This document shows positions 27,992 to 37,114 of a DNA stretch of 64,000 nt, one piece after another. This stretch comes from Bacteroidales bacterium (GTDB lineage Bacteria > Bacteroidota > Bacteroidia > Bacteroidales > UBA10428). Below the pieces are notes generated by a model. It was not told where the DNA came from and made no database searches. It saw nothing but the letters and a program-made list of their open reading frames with translations. The position numbers and the translations under genes were made by a program. The stretch is taken from contig JAFGRC010000024.1 of assembly GCA_016935355.1 (NCBI GenBank), forward strand, positions 33,050 to 97,049. Reading direction: 5' to 3'. Numbering within the stretch: the first letter of the stretch is position 1; each line of letters begins with the position of its first letter.

Positions 27992-28936
27992 ATGAACCAT
28001 GATCATATACTTGTAAAGATTTTGTTTATTATATTTACACAAATTACAACCGTGACAGGCAGTAAAATCAACCGGGTGATTCAGATTGGAAGTAAAGAAC
28101 TCGGTATTCTGGCAGTCATCAGTCTGGGTGTTTTTCTGTTCGTCCTTTTCTTTCAACCTTTCCCATTTGAATACAGGGATTTTAATGACAGTTTACTGTT
28201 TATTGCAGGACTGGGAGGTATTGTTTTTCTCATCCTCTGGATCACCAGGATCATATTCTCTTTCCCCTGGAATTCAAGGCAGGATCAAAATCCTGATGAC
28301 CTGATGCCATCCTATCTTCATGGATTCCTGATCCTGGTCCTCTGTTCGGTTGCTTTTTTATTCTATCTGCGTTATGTGGGAAAAATACCCGTTACTTTTT
28401 ATAATGCCTTTAAGGTGGTTTTAATTTGTTTTGTTCCTCCGCTGGTACTTAGGCTGTATTATACATACAAGCGTCTTGCGCTTCAAAGCAAAATCCTGGA
28501 ATATGAAAGAGAAAGCCTGCAAGGGCAAATTGAATCTTACAGGGAAAACAACCTGAACAAAAGAATTGAGTTCATTACCGATAACATCAGGGAAAACCTG
28601 ATGCTGCTGCCGAGAGATATCGTATGTATCAGATCAGCAGACAATTATGTGGAAATCATTCATAAGGAAGAAGAACTTTTTAAAAAGAAACTGATCAGAA
28701 ATACACTCAGAAATGTTGAACAAATGCTGAAACCCTGGTCGGTTTTTATCCGTTGTCACCGTACCTGCATTGTAAACATTCTTCATGTACAAAATCTCTA
28801 TAAAAAGTATAACAACCACCACATTAAGATCAAGGGATATGATGAAGAGATTCCTGTCTCGCGGCAGTACCTTTTCCGACTTAAAGAAGCCCTGGATAAG
28901 GGCCAGGGGCAGATAAAATTCGCCCCCGCCGACTGA
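27992..28936 (+). CDS. Membrane-bound LytTR transcriptional regulator
   Basis: The 314-residue protein has four predicted membrane helices in the first 170 residues (about 35-52, 64-86, 106-125, 135-155). After a coiled segment comes a LytTR DNA-binding domain (about 205-305: LMLLPRDIVCIRSADNYVEI, later IRCHRTCIVNI). No receiver or kinase domain is present, so it would act as a one-component membrane-bound regulator. It follows the APC permease by 24 bp and may regulate that operon. This architecture is widespread in Bacteroidota. Confidence 0.85.
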   Translation: MNHDHILVKILFIIFTQITTVTGSKINRVIQIGSKELGILAVISLGVFLFVLFFQPFPFEYRDFNDSLLFIAGLGGIVFLILWITRIIFSFPWNSRQDQNPDDLMPSYLHGFLILVLCSVAFLFYLRYVGKIPVTFYNAFKVVLICFVPPLVLRLYYTYKRLALQSKILEYERESLQGQIESYRENNLNKRIEFITDNIRENLMLLPRDIVCIRSADNYVEIIHKEEELFKKKLIRNTLRNVEQMLKPWSVFIRCHRTCIVNILHVQNLYKKYNNHHIKIKGYDEEIPVSRQYLFRLKEALDKGQGQIKFAPAD

Positions 28937-29067
28937 AACTCGCCTCCCGTAATCGTTTTATGCCACTTATCAGCCGCTGCTGGTCCCTAAAATTTTCCCG
29001 GAACATGTTATGGATATAACTTTATCCCGGATTATGAATTCTTTATTTTATTAATTCTTTATTGATC

Positions 29068-30549
29068 ATGAATATATTACTTGTATATCCCAAATTCCCC
29101 GATACTTACTGGAGTTTCAAACATGCACTGAAATTCATTTCCAAAAAATCCCTGAACATTCCGCTCGGACTGATCACTGTTGCTTCAATGTTGCCGGAAA
29201 CGTGGAATAAGAAACTAACCGATATGAATGTTTCAAAGTTGAAAGAAAAGGATATTGCATGGGCTGACTTTGTATTCATCAGTGCAATGGCTGTGCAGTC
29301 CGCCTCAGTCAGGGAGGTTGTCAGACAATGCATACAATTAAATACCAGAATTGTGGCCGGTGGACCATTGTTTACTGAAGAATTTGAACAGTTCCCTGAT
29401 GTTGATCATCTTGTTCTGAATGAAGCGGAAGTCACACTGCCTTTGTTTATCAGTGATCTGAACAACGGGGTTTTAAAGAGAATTTACCGGACCGATCAGT
29501 TTGCAGATATAACCCAATCACCTGTTCCGGATTATTCACTGCTCAGCCACCGGCATTATGCAATGGCCGGGATCCAATATTCCCGGGGTTGTCCGTTCGA
29601 TTGCGAATTCTGTGACATCACTGCTTTGTTCGGACGGCGTGTCCGGACAAAAACTCCCGCTCAGATCATTGATGAACTCACCTTGATGCATAAATCGGGA
29701 TGGCGTGGAAGTGTGTTCTTTGTTGATGACAATTTTATTGGACATAAAAAGAAAATTAAGACCGAACTTTTACCGGAAATGATCAGATGGATGAAAGCAA
29801 ATAAACAGCCGTTTATTTTTACTACTGAAGCATCCATAAATCTTGCGGACGACAAGGAACTTATGGAGATGATGGTCGCTGCCGGTTTCAACAAAGTCTT
29901 TGTTGGTATTGAAACACCCGAAGAATTATGTCTGACGGAATGTAACAAGTTTCAAAACAACAAGCGGGATATGGTATATAATGTAAAATGCATTCAACAG
30001 TCGGGAATGGAGGTCACCGCAGGTTTTATCGTTGGATTTGACAATGACCCGGACAATATTTTTCAGCGCCAGGTCGATTTTATTCAGCAGAGCGGCATCA
30101 TCACTGCGATGGTAGGATTGCTCAATGCACCACGTCTGTCAAAATTATACCAGCGTTTGCATGGTGAAGGAAGAATCATTTCGTCATTCTCCGGTGACAA
30201 CACCGATTATTCCATGAACTTCATCCCCAAAATGGACAGGGAAACGCTGATGAAAGGTTACCAGAAGATCATTCACGGGATCTATTCCAGTAAATCCTAT
30301 TATGACAGGGTGCTGCTGTTCCTGAAAAACTATGATCCGCCCTTCAAGGCACAACGCAAAATCACATTGAAAAAGCTCTCAGCACTTTTGAAATCCATCC
30401 TGATTCTGGGGATCCTGAAAAAAGATCGGCAATACTACTGGAACCTCTTTTTCTGGGCTCTGTTCAATAAACCGAAATCCTTTCCCCTGGCCGTTACATA
30501 CAGCATCTACGGTTATCATTTCAGAAAGGTATTCCACAGGGACATTTGA
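29068..30549 (+). CDS. B12-binding-domain radical SAM protein
   Basis: The protein has 493 residues from ATG 29068. An N-terminal Rossmann-like cobalamin-binding domain (about 1-140) is followed by a radical SAM domain with C175, C179 and C182 in RGCPFDCEFCD. These bind the [4Fe-4S] cluster that cleaves SAM. A C-terminal DUF4070-type extension ends the chain. The B12 domain lacks the His of the DxHxxG motif, so cobalamin would bind base-off if at all. The class includes methylases of hopanoids and other unactivated carbons; the true substrate is not readable here. It is flanked by LytTR and peptidase genes, so there is no pathway context. Confidence 0.85.
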   Translation: MNILLVYPKFPDTYWSFKHALKFISKKSLNIPLGLITVASMLPETWNKKLTDMNVSKLKEKDIAWADFVFISAMAVQSASVREVVRQCIQLNTRIVAGGPLFTEEFEQFPDVDHLVLNEAEVTLPLFISDLNNGVLKRIYRTDQFADITQSPVPDYSLLSHRHYAMAGIQYSRGCPFDCEFCDITALFGRRVRTKTPAQIIDELTLMHKSGWRGSVFFVDDNFIGHKKKIKTELLPEMIRWMKANKQPFIFTTEASINLADDKELMEMMVAAGFNKVFVGIETPEELCLTECNKFQNNKRDMVYNVKCIQQSGMEVTAGFIVGFDNDPDNIFQRQVDFIQQSGIITAMVGLLNAPRLSKLYQRLHGEGRIISSFSGDNTDYSMNFIPKMDRETLMKGYQKIIHGIYSSKSYYDRVLLFLKNYDPPFKAQRKITLKKLSALLKSILILGILKKDRQYYWNLFFWALFNKPKSFPLAVTYSIYGYHFRKVFHRDI

Positions 30550-30583
30550 TTCAGCCGTTTTTTTAATAATTGGTTGTATCTGG

Positions 30584-30591
30584 TATTTTTG
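30584..30591 (+). promoter_or_regulatory. -7 promoter element of the DPP-IV-like gene
   Basis: TATTTTTG matches TAnnTTTG. Transcription would start near 30598, giving a leader of about 150 bases to the ATG at 30750. This argues against any translation start upstream of 30590. Confidence 0.45.
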
Positions 30592-30749
30592 TATCCGGAA
30601 ATCAATCAGACACTTTGGAACCCATACACAGCTGCTGGGCAAAACAGACTGCCAAAAACGCAATTTTATACAGGAGCGTGGTCTTTGTGAGAACATTGCA
30701 TTATATTCGCTGGCAACAACAATGCATCGTTAACCATTATTATCATAAC

Positions 30750-32897
30750 ATGTCACGGAAAATCATCCTGTTCATCATTGGCATCCTGTTTACAGCCAAT
30801 TTCTTCGTCACAGCTCAAAAAAATCTTTCCATTGAAGATTGCGTAACCGGATACGCATCTTACCTCAGGCCTGCGGACCTGGAAAAGATATCATGGCGGC
30901 CGGCAACCTGCAACTTCACCTATGTCGAAGCGGAAAAACTGGTACAGGTACCGGCAACCGGAAGCAAAGCGGATCAACTGACCGATCTGCAAAAACTCAA
31001 TGCCTGTTTGTCGGAACGGAATATGGGACCGTTTTCCACTTTTCCCGACCATCACTGGATCAATGAACATGAAATATTGTTTAACGACAATGTGCTGTTT
31101 ATCTGGTACAACATTGATGAGCAAAAGATCAATAAAGCAACCCGATTGGCAGACCAGGCAGAAAACATAGATTTCAGTCCATCCTGCGATCATATTGCCT
31201 ATACCGTTGAAAATAATCTGTTTGTTGCTGATCCGGAAGGTAAAATTTACTCAGTCAGCATCAGCCGGGACAGGTCAATTGTCAGCGGACAGACTGTGCA
31301 CAGAAATGAATTCGGGATTTCAAAAGGTACTTTCTGGAGTCCGGGAGGAAATGTTCTCGCTTTCTATGTTAAGGATGAAACAGATGTTAGCGATTATCCC
31401 CTGGTGGATGTTACGGAAAGCGTGGCCGCGCTGCAGCAAATCAAATATCCTATGGCAGGAATGCAAAGTGAAAAAGTAAAAGTGGGGATTTATCATATGG
31501 AAAGCCATACATCTGTATTTCTTGACACGGGAGATCCCGACGATCATTACCTGACCAACATTGCATGGAGTCCCGATGAAAAATACATTTATCTGGCTGA
31601 ACTGAACCGTGACCAGAATCATTTAAGGATGAATCAGTACAGTGCTGAAGACGGTTCTTTTGTTACCACCATTTTTGAAGAAAAAGATCCCATGTATGTT
31701 AATCCCCTGCATCCAATAGTATTCGTGCCAGGCAAACCGGATCAGTTCCTCTGGCAAAGCAGAAAAGACGGATACAATCATCTTTATCTGTATCACCTAA
31801 ACGGTACCATGTTGAAGCAAGTTACGAACGGTAAATGGGAAGTACTGACGTTCTATGGTTTCAGCCAATCGGGTGGTGAGGTATTCTTTATTGCAAATAA
31901 GGACGGAGTGTTGAATGAAATGCTTTACAGGGCAACCCTGTCAGGCGAAGATGTACATGTCGTTACTCCTGAACCGGGAGTGCATGAGGTCATGTTAAAT
32001 ACCACCGGAGATCTCATCATTGACAGGTTTTCCAGTACCACCGTTCCAAACACCATTCAAATCAGAAACGGAAATGGTAAGCTGGTCAACCTTGTCCTGA
32101 AAGCCGGCAATCCATTGAAGGAATATGCCCTGGCAACCATTGAGGATGGAACCATCCGTGCAGCAGACGATACCACAGAGCTGCACTACAGGCTTTTCAT
32201 ACCAAATCAGATGGTCCCGGGACAAAAATACCCGGCTGTTGTTTATGTGTACAACGGACCTCTGAATCAGCTGATCAAAAATACATGGATAAACCGTACG
32301 GAACTCTGGCTGCATTATATGGCAAATCAGGGCTATGCCGGATTTATTCTGGACGGTCGCGGATCGGCCAACAGGGGCAGGGATTTTGAGCAGGTTATTT
32401 TCAGATCGCTGGGAACTCATGAAATGAAAGACCAGATCAAAGGCGTGGAATTCCTCAGATCGCTTGAATTTATTGATCCCGGAAGAATCGGTGTCTACGG
32501 TTGGAGTTACGGCGGTTTTATGACGATTTCCTTAATGACATCATATCCGGAGGTATTCAGGACGGGTGTTGCCGGGGGACCGGTGACGGACTGGAAATAC
32601 TATGAGGTAATGTACGGAGAACGTTATATGGATACACCGGACACCAATCCCGAAGGCTATGCCGGAACGAGCGTATTGAACAAGGTGCAAAACCTTAAAG
32701 GTAATCTGCTTGTCATTCACGGTGCCATGGACCCTGTGGTTGTCTGGCAGCACAGTCTGATGCTGCTCAGGAAATGTGTGGAGGAAAATGTCCTCGTCGA
32801 TTACTTTGTGTACCCCACCCATGAGCACAATGTTACAGGCACCGACCGGGTGCATCTGATGCGGAAAGTGACGGATTATTTTGTAAAAAATCTGTAA
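30750..32897 (+). CDS. Dipeptidyl peptidase IV-like serine peptidase (S9)
   Basis: The protein has 715 residues from ATG 30750, which gives a signal peptide (IILFIIGILFTANFFVTAQ). A long frame open to 30570 lacks one and precedes the predicted transcription start. A beta-propeller (about 80-480) is followed by an alpha/beta-hydrolase domain with catalytic Ser586 in GWSYGG, Asp in HGAMDPVV and His in THEHN. It should release N-terminal X-Pro or X-Ala dipeptides in the periplasm, feeding peptide use. Length matches bacterial DPP-IV (710-750). Confidence 0.93.
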   Translation: MSRKIILFIIGILFTANFFVTAQKNLSIEDCVTGYASYLRPADLEKISWRPATCNFTYVEAEKLVQVPATGSKADQLTDLQKLNACLSERNMGPFSTFPDHHWINEHEILFNDNVLFIWYNIDEQKINKATRLADQAENIDFSPSCDHIAYTVENNLFVADPEGKIYSVSISRDRSIVSGQTVHRNEFGISKGTFWSPGGNVLAFYVKDETDVSDYPLVDVTESVAALQQIKYPMAGMQSEKVKVGIYHMESHTSVFLDTGDPDDHYLTNIAWSPDEKYIYLAELNRDQNHLRMNQYSAEDGSFVTTIFEEKDPMYVNPLHPIVFVPGKPDQFLWQSRKDGYNHLYLYHLNGTMLKQVTNGKWEVLTFYGFSQSGGEVFFIANKDGVLNEMLYRATLSGEDVHVVTPEPGVHEVMLNTTGDLIIDRFSSTTVPNTIQIRNGNGKLVNLVLKAGNPLKEYALATIEDGTIRAADDTTELHYRLFIPNQMVPGQKYPAVVYVYNGPLNQLIKNTWINRTELWLHYMANQGYAGFILDGRGSANRGRDFEQVIFRSLGTHEMKDQIKGVEFLRSLEFIDPGRIGVYGWSYGGFMTISLMTSYPEVFRTGVAGGPVTDWKYYEVMYGERYMDTPDTNPEGYAGTSVLNKVQNLKGNLLVIHGAMDPVVVWQHSLMLLRKCVEENVLVDYFVYPTHEHNVTGTDRVHLMRKVTDYFVKNL

Positions 32898-32906
32898 AAA
32901 TAACGA

Positions 32907-34499
32907 TCAGATTATTATTTCCTCATTTGCAGCATCCCAGAATATTTGCCTGTTGTTCCTGTAAGCCAGTGTTCCCATATGTGCCGTCATGGCTTCCTCA
33001 AAAGCCTCGTCTATATTGCAGCTTGGAACTTTATTCGTGCGTACGCAATCGATCCATTCCTTAAGATGCAGATGCGTGGTATCGACCTCCAATCCATTTC
33101 TTACTGTAGTCAGGAGTCCTCTTGCAGCAAAATAATCAGCTGTTGCAGATGAGATACCATCCACTCCTCCTGCAAGTCCGGGAGTAAAAATGTATATGGG
33201 TTCAGCCGTATCGATTTCTCCGTTCTGGATTTTTTCGGCATATTTTGTCGAATTCTGATCGGCAAATATCTGCAGGGAGCGTCCGATATCCATGTATCCG
33301 TCATGACCCATGATCTTCTTACCCCTGTCCATTGAGCTTGCAAGTGTCGCACTGTACATAAAAGACAGGTTTCGGTTGGGATACTCGAACTGAGTCGTCA
33401 AAACATCAGGAACAGTGCGCCCGTCCTTAAAGAAATAAACCCCTCCTGAAGAAACGGCGGATGACGGGATCCCCAGATCCAGGATCTGGTTCAGGGCATC
33501 ATATTCATGGGTGAGCAGGTCACCTGACAATCCGGTACTGTAATCCCACCAGCACCTCCAGCGGAAGAATCTTTCCAGACTGAAATCATGCCAGGGTGCG
33601 GGACCGATAAACTGTTCCCAGTCAATGGTTTCCTCACTGGCATCTTCGTGTATCGGATAAACCCAGGCCCCGTTGCCAGAATTCCGGTTTGTCGTGACCT
33701 CGATCAGATTCACCCTGCCGACAATTCCTTTCTCATATGCTTCTTTCGCCTTGATATAATTATCGGTCTGCCTTCCCTGGTGTCCAAGCTGGAAAACCAC
33801 ACCGCTTTCCTTGACGACTTTTCTCACTTCATAGGTCTCTTCAACGGTCCATGTCAATGGCTTTTCGCAATAAACATGTTTTCCGTTTCGTGCAGCTTCC
33901 ATGGTCATTGGTCCGTGCCAGTGATCAGGTGCCGCAATGATAACGGCATCAACTTCAGGCGCTGCACACAACTCCTGATAGGTTCTGTAACGAGTAGGTA
34001 ATTCAGCACCCAGGGAACCGTCACTTCCCTCCCTGTTGACATTGGCTCCGGTCTCCCGGGCCATTCTCCCATAGGTGTCGAAAATGTCACAGACGGCAGT
34101 TATCCTGATATTCAGGTTTTCCTGTTTCCGGAACATATCGACGGGAGTGTAGCTAACCCCACTGATCATATCATCAACCATCGTGGGATGCGCAAAACCC
34201 AGGGCCTGGGCCAGTTGCTTGCCACGTATGCCGTAACCGATAAGACCAAGGTTTATGGTTTTACTGTCCGGATCGGTCAACGGAAGACCAACGATCGGAT
34301 CCGTATTCAGGCCAAGTTCGTTGGCCACACTTTTCAACGCTTTCAGTCTGTCCAGCCTGGCCTTTCTTAAAACACCATATGCCAGTGCACCGGCAATAGG
34401 CACTGTCGCCAACCCTTTCAATATATCACGGCGACCAACCTTCAAACCACCCTTATCGCTCCCTTTATTTTCAGTTGTGTTATTTTGATCATCAGCCAT
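32907..34499 (-). CDS. Tat-exported Gfo/Idh/MocA-family oxidoreductase
   Basis: The 530-residue protein starts with a soluble segment and a twin-arginine signal (GRRDILKGLATVPIAGALAYG, in part), so it is predicted to be folded with its nucleotide before export. Then come a Rossmann motif (NLGLIGYGIRGKQLAQALG), the family's catalytic EKP in HVYCEKPLTW, and a C-terminal dehydrogenase domain. Such enzymes act on sugars or cyclitols with NAD(P)-type cofactors. It lies 15 bp behind the DoxX gene and is probably co-transcribed. Long Bacteroidota members of this group are common and mostly uncharacterised. Confidence 0.88.
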   Translation of the reverse strand: MADDQNNTTENKGSDKGGLKVGRRDILKGLATVPIAGALAYGVLRKARLDRLKALKSVANELGLNTDPIVGLPLTDPDSKTINLGLIGYGIRGKQLAQALGFAHPTMVDDMISGVSYTPVDMFRKQENLNIRITAVCDIFDTYGRMARETGANVNREGSDGSLGAELPTRYRTYQELCAAPEVDAVIIAAPDHWHGPMTMEAARNGKHVYCEKPLTWTVEETYEVRKVVKESGVVFQLGHQGRQTDNYIKAKEAYEKGIVGRVNLIEVTTNRNSGNGAWVYPIHEDASEETIDWEQFIGPAPWHDFSLERFFRWRCWWDYSTGLSGDLLTHEYDALNQILDLGIPSSAVSSGGVYFFKDGRTVPDVLTTQFEYPNRNLSFMYSATLASSMDRGKKIMGHDGYMDIGRSLQIFADQNSTKYAEKIQNGEIDTAEPIYIFTPGLAGGVDGISSATADYFAARGLLTTVRNGLEVDTTHLHLKEWIDCVRTNKVPSCNIDEAFEEAMTAHMGTLAYRNNRQIFWDAANEEIII

Positions 34500-34514
34500 T
34501 TTGAATAATTTTAG

Positions 34515-34997
34515 TTATTTATTAATCCGAAAGAACCTGTCCAGTCCAATAATACGGCCTGTCGGAAACACTATCGTCACCGCCAGGGCCAATATTTCCA
34601 CCAGGTTCTTGTCAACGATCAGATAATTTCCTTCCGTTGGAAAAGCAAACTCAATCCCCAGAAAAGGAGGATGCGATAAATAATATAAGGATACCAGCAA
34701 AATACCTGCATAGGCAGATAATTTCGTGAAGATGCCAAGCACAAGACCCAAACCGATCAGGAACAGGCCCCATTCATTACAAAAATCCACAATTTTCAAT
34801 ACACCATCATTTTCGGCAAGTGTCGTGAAAAAACCAGCCATGAATCCTTTTGAATCCATCAGATAGGCCAAAGACGTCCACGATGGATTGATAATTTTGA
34901 TGATTCCCTCATACAGAAAATGCCAGCCTATTGCAACCCTCAACAAAACAAGCCAGGTGAGCTGGCAGCCTGAATAATTCTGCTCCTTTACAGCCAT
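34515..34997 (-). CDS. DoxX-family membrane protein
   Basis: The protein has 160 residues from ATG 34997; an in-frame TTG at 35024 is not preferred. Four membrane helices carry the DoxX features LRVAIGWHFLYEGIIKI and GLVLGIFTKLSAYAGILL. DoxX-type proteins are linked to quinone or redox chemistry, but function varies. It is upstream of the Tat-exported oxidoreductase, a pairing that may move electrons to or from quinone; that is inference. Confidence 0.88.
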   Translation of the reverse strand: MAVKEQNYSGCQLTWLVLLRVAIGWHFLYEGIIKIINPSWTSLAYLMDSKGFMAGFFTTLAENDGVLKIVDFCNEWGLFLIGLGLVLGIFTKLSAYAGILLVSLYYLSHPPFLGIEFAFPTEGNYLIVDKNLVEILALAVTIVFPTGRIIGLDRFFRINK

Positions 34998-35488
34998 TAG
35001 ATTTTTTTTAGTTAGTTGGTTCAATAATAAACATGAAACGTTTAATAAGCACTAAATATAATAATTTAATTTATTCCTCATCATTAACGGAAGATTAATT
35101 TTCTTTGAACCATGTTGTCATTCATCTATTAATAGGGACTTTGAGCAAGGTTAACATGTATCCACTGGTTAAATTCTTCAACCATTTATGATTCATCCGG
35201 GCTCAGCAATGATAAACCTGGATATACTGATTCATGGCATAAACACTGCTGCTCATTGGATATATGCTCATTATGTATCACATCAAATATTATAAACAGA
35301 TGTGGAAAAAAAATACAAAGATATGATTTCCAGAGTTGCAGCAAAATTTTCAGTGCATGCTTAACAATGGTGAACAGCAGGATGAAAAATGTTTTCGTTC
35401 AGGGAATGATAAAATCTGCAAAGCCGACAGCGACAACGGATGAAAAAGTCTGCAGTCCGGTAAAAATCAAAATTCATGTTCAAACCGT
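34998..35488. other. 491-bp intergenic region without genes
   Basis: AT-rich gap between DoxX and RsmI. The reverse complement of 35316-35323 reads TATCTTTG, a match to TAnnTTTG that could start a long leader for DoxX. Nothing else supportable is seen. Confidence 0.5.
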
Positions 35489-36163
35489 TCACTCTTTATT
35501 TGCTGAAATTACAATGACCATTTCACCCCGCGGAGCGTGCTGCGAAAAATGGACCGTCAGTGCTGAAAGATTTCCCCTGATCGTTTCTTCAAATACTTTG
35601 GTAAGTTCACGGGAAACAGTACACATTCTTTCATTGCCAATCACCTGCTGCAGGTCGTGTAACGTTTTCAGCAAACGATGTGGTGATTCATACAGAATTA
35701 TGGTCCGTTTCTCCTGTGCCAGGCCGGATATCCGTGCTTTCCTGCCTTTTTTATGCGGCAGAAATCCCTCAAAGCAGAACCGGTCGCCCGGGAATCCTGA
35801 ACTGACAAGCGCAGGAATCAACGCAGTGGCCCCCGGAAGACATTCCACACCAATGTTCTCTTTGATGCATTCCTTGATCAGCAGATAACCGGGATCGGAA
35901 ATTGCGGGTGTGCCTGCATCAGATACCAGCGCGACTTTCTCCCCTGATTTGATGCGTTGCACAATCTCAGTGACTTTCCGGTATTCATTAAATTTGTGGT
36001 GTGATTCCATCCGGGTTGAAATGCCGTAATGGTTCAGGAGTTTTTTTGTATTGCGAGTGTCCTCGGCCAGTATAACATCAACCTCTTTCAAAATGCGAAC
36101 AGCTCTGTAGGTAATATCCTCAAGGTTACCAATCGGGGTTGGGATCAGGTACAGCTTACTCAT
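35489..36163 (-). CDS. rsmI: 16S rRNA cytidine(1402)-2'-O-methyltransferase
   Basis: This 224-residue enzyme 2'-O-methylates C1402 of 16S rRNA with SAM. It has the tetrapyrrole-methylase fold: LYLIPTPIGNLEDITYRAV at the start, LAEDTRNTKKLLNHYGI, and VSDAGTPAISDPGYLL. The ATG overlaps the stop of the upstream gene by 8 bp, so the two are translationally coupled. Length is slightly short of E. coli RsmI (286), lacking its C-terminal extension, which is usual in this phylum. Confidence 0.95.
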   Translation of the reverse strand: MSKLYLIPTPIGNLEDITYRAVRILKEVDVILAEDTRNTKKLLNHYGISTRMESHHKFNEYRKVTEIVQRIKSGEKVALVSDAGTPAISDPGYLLIKECIKENIGVECLPGATALIPALVSSGFPGDRFCFEGFLPHKKGRKARISGLAQEKRTIILYESPHRLLKTLHDLQQVIGNERMCTVSRELTKVFEETIRGNLSALTVHFSQHAPRGEMVIVISANKE

Positions 36164-36935
36164 GCCTGCCTGTTATATACTTCCTTCTGATAATATTCAG
36201 CAATATCTGAACCGTTTCACAGTCCATATCCCAGTCAAAATTCTGGATCATGTAGTTGTATGCTTCATTGAAATTCAATGCATCATCCAGAATTTTAATG
36301 GTCTCTTCATAACCCGTCAGATCGTTATTGAAAAGTTCCCGGACAAAAGTGAACCGGTCATTGATCCCGATCGCTGATGTAATGCTTGTAACCGGGCTGG
36401 TTTGTCCGATTGGACCACCGTTTTGCTGCACAACAGTCTCGTGAATGCTGTCATATAGCGATGTTCGTCCGCTGAATCGTTCCGACAGAATTCTGGCTTC
36501 CTTTTCCGTCTTTTTCTCCCCGGCTTTCGAAATATCAGAAGCTGAATCTTCCGTGCGTTCTTTTGCGACCGGAACTTCATCCTCTGTTGAACGGGCAGTA
36601 ACCTCTTCCACCTGAATATCCGTTATGGTTTCCGCTTTGATTTCCGGCCTGGTCTCCGGTTTGGATTCCGACCCGGCATCGGGTTTGGTTTCTGGTTTCG
36701 TTTCCACTTTGATTTCCGGCCTGGCATCGGGTTTGGTCTCAGGTCTGTTTTCCGGTTTGGTTTCCTTCTGGTATTGCCTGAGCAGCAGCATAATATCATA
36801 AAGGTTCCTGATCTTCTGAAGTGCAAGATCCAGCTCAATGCCGGGAATTTCACCCTGTTGCGGAAATTTCTTGATCAGCTGTTCAATTTCATACAGGCTC
36901 TCCAGTCCTGCCTGAATTGTGTACCGGTAACTCAT
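36156..36935 (-). CDS. Hypothetical protein with Pro/Glu/Lys repeat linker, coupled to rsmI
   Basis: The 259-residue protein has two folded ends. An N-terminal helical part (1-55) and a C-terminal part (about 180-259: INDRFTFVRELFNNDLTGYEE, later MIRRKYITGRHE-like basic end) flank a low-complexity linker of ETKPE, ARPEIK and similar units (about 60-105). No signal peptide or membrane helix. I recognise no named family, though helical C-terminal domains like this recur in Bacteroidota hypothetical proteins. Its stop overlaps the rsmI start by 8 bp, which argues for a cytoplasmic role tied to ribosomes or cell growth; that is inference only. Confidence 0.65.
   Translation of the reverse strand: MSYRYTIQAGLESLYEIEQLIKKFPQQGEIPGIELDLALQKIRNLYDIMLLLRQYQKETKPENRPETKPDARPEIKVETKPETKPDAGSESKPETRPEIKAETITDIQVEEVTARSTEDEVPVAKERTEDSASDISKAGEKKTEKEARILSERFSGRTSLYDSIHETVVQQNGGPIGQTSPVTSITSAIGINDRFTFVRELFNNDLTGYEETIKILDDALNFNEAYNYMIQNFDWDMDCETVQILLNIIRRKYITGRHE
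36625..36756 (-). repeat. Tandem degenerate repeat coding for ETKPE-type units
   Basis: A minisatellite-like stretch inside the hypothetical gene. Short units encoding (E/A)(T/R/I)KPE-type pentads to decads recur with small differences, so length change between strains is likely. Confidence 0.6.
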
Positions 36936-37044
36936 AATAATCTTGTATTATCAAGTAAAATTACAAATAATCAACATTTATTTATTGTAATTATTGCCTG
37001 ATGATTCACAAAAAGGTCAACCTTTTTCAGGGATTGTTACACGT

Positions 37045-37069
37045 TTCAGAATCGTTTCGTGTTTCTGAA
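37045..37069. repeat. TTCAGAA / TTCTGAA inverted repeat before murF-alr
   Basis: A perfect 7-bp inverted repeat with an 11-bp spacer lies in a run of repeated GTTTC motifs (37042-37076), 33 bp upstream of the -7 element. It may be an operator or a relic of duplication. Confidence 0.35.
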
Positions 37070-37101
37070 CCGTTTCAAGCTCACTATTCATGTTCGTTCA
37101 C

Positions 37102-37109
37102 TATATTTG
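37102..37109 (+). promoter_or_regulatory. -7 promoter element of murF-alr
   Basis: TATATTTG is an exact TAnnTTTG match only 6 bp before the ATG at 37115. If it is used, the mRNA would start at or next to the start codon and be almost leaderless. Confidence 0.5.
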
Positions 37110-37114
37110 CAATC

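Noticed and set aside
32497-32526. GWSYGG region as a possible second, separate hydrolase gene
   Set aside because: The frame is continuous with the beta-propeller, as in all S9 peptidases.
35256-35888. 210-codon forward frame overlapping rsmI
   Set aside because: It runs antisense to a certain gene for most of its length and has a Cys/Arg-rich composition typical of a shadow frame.
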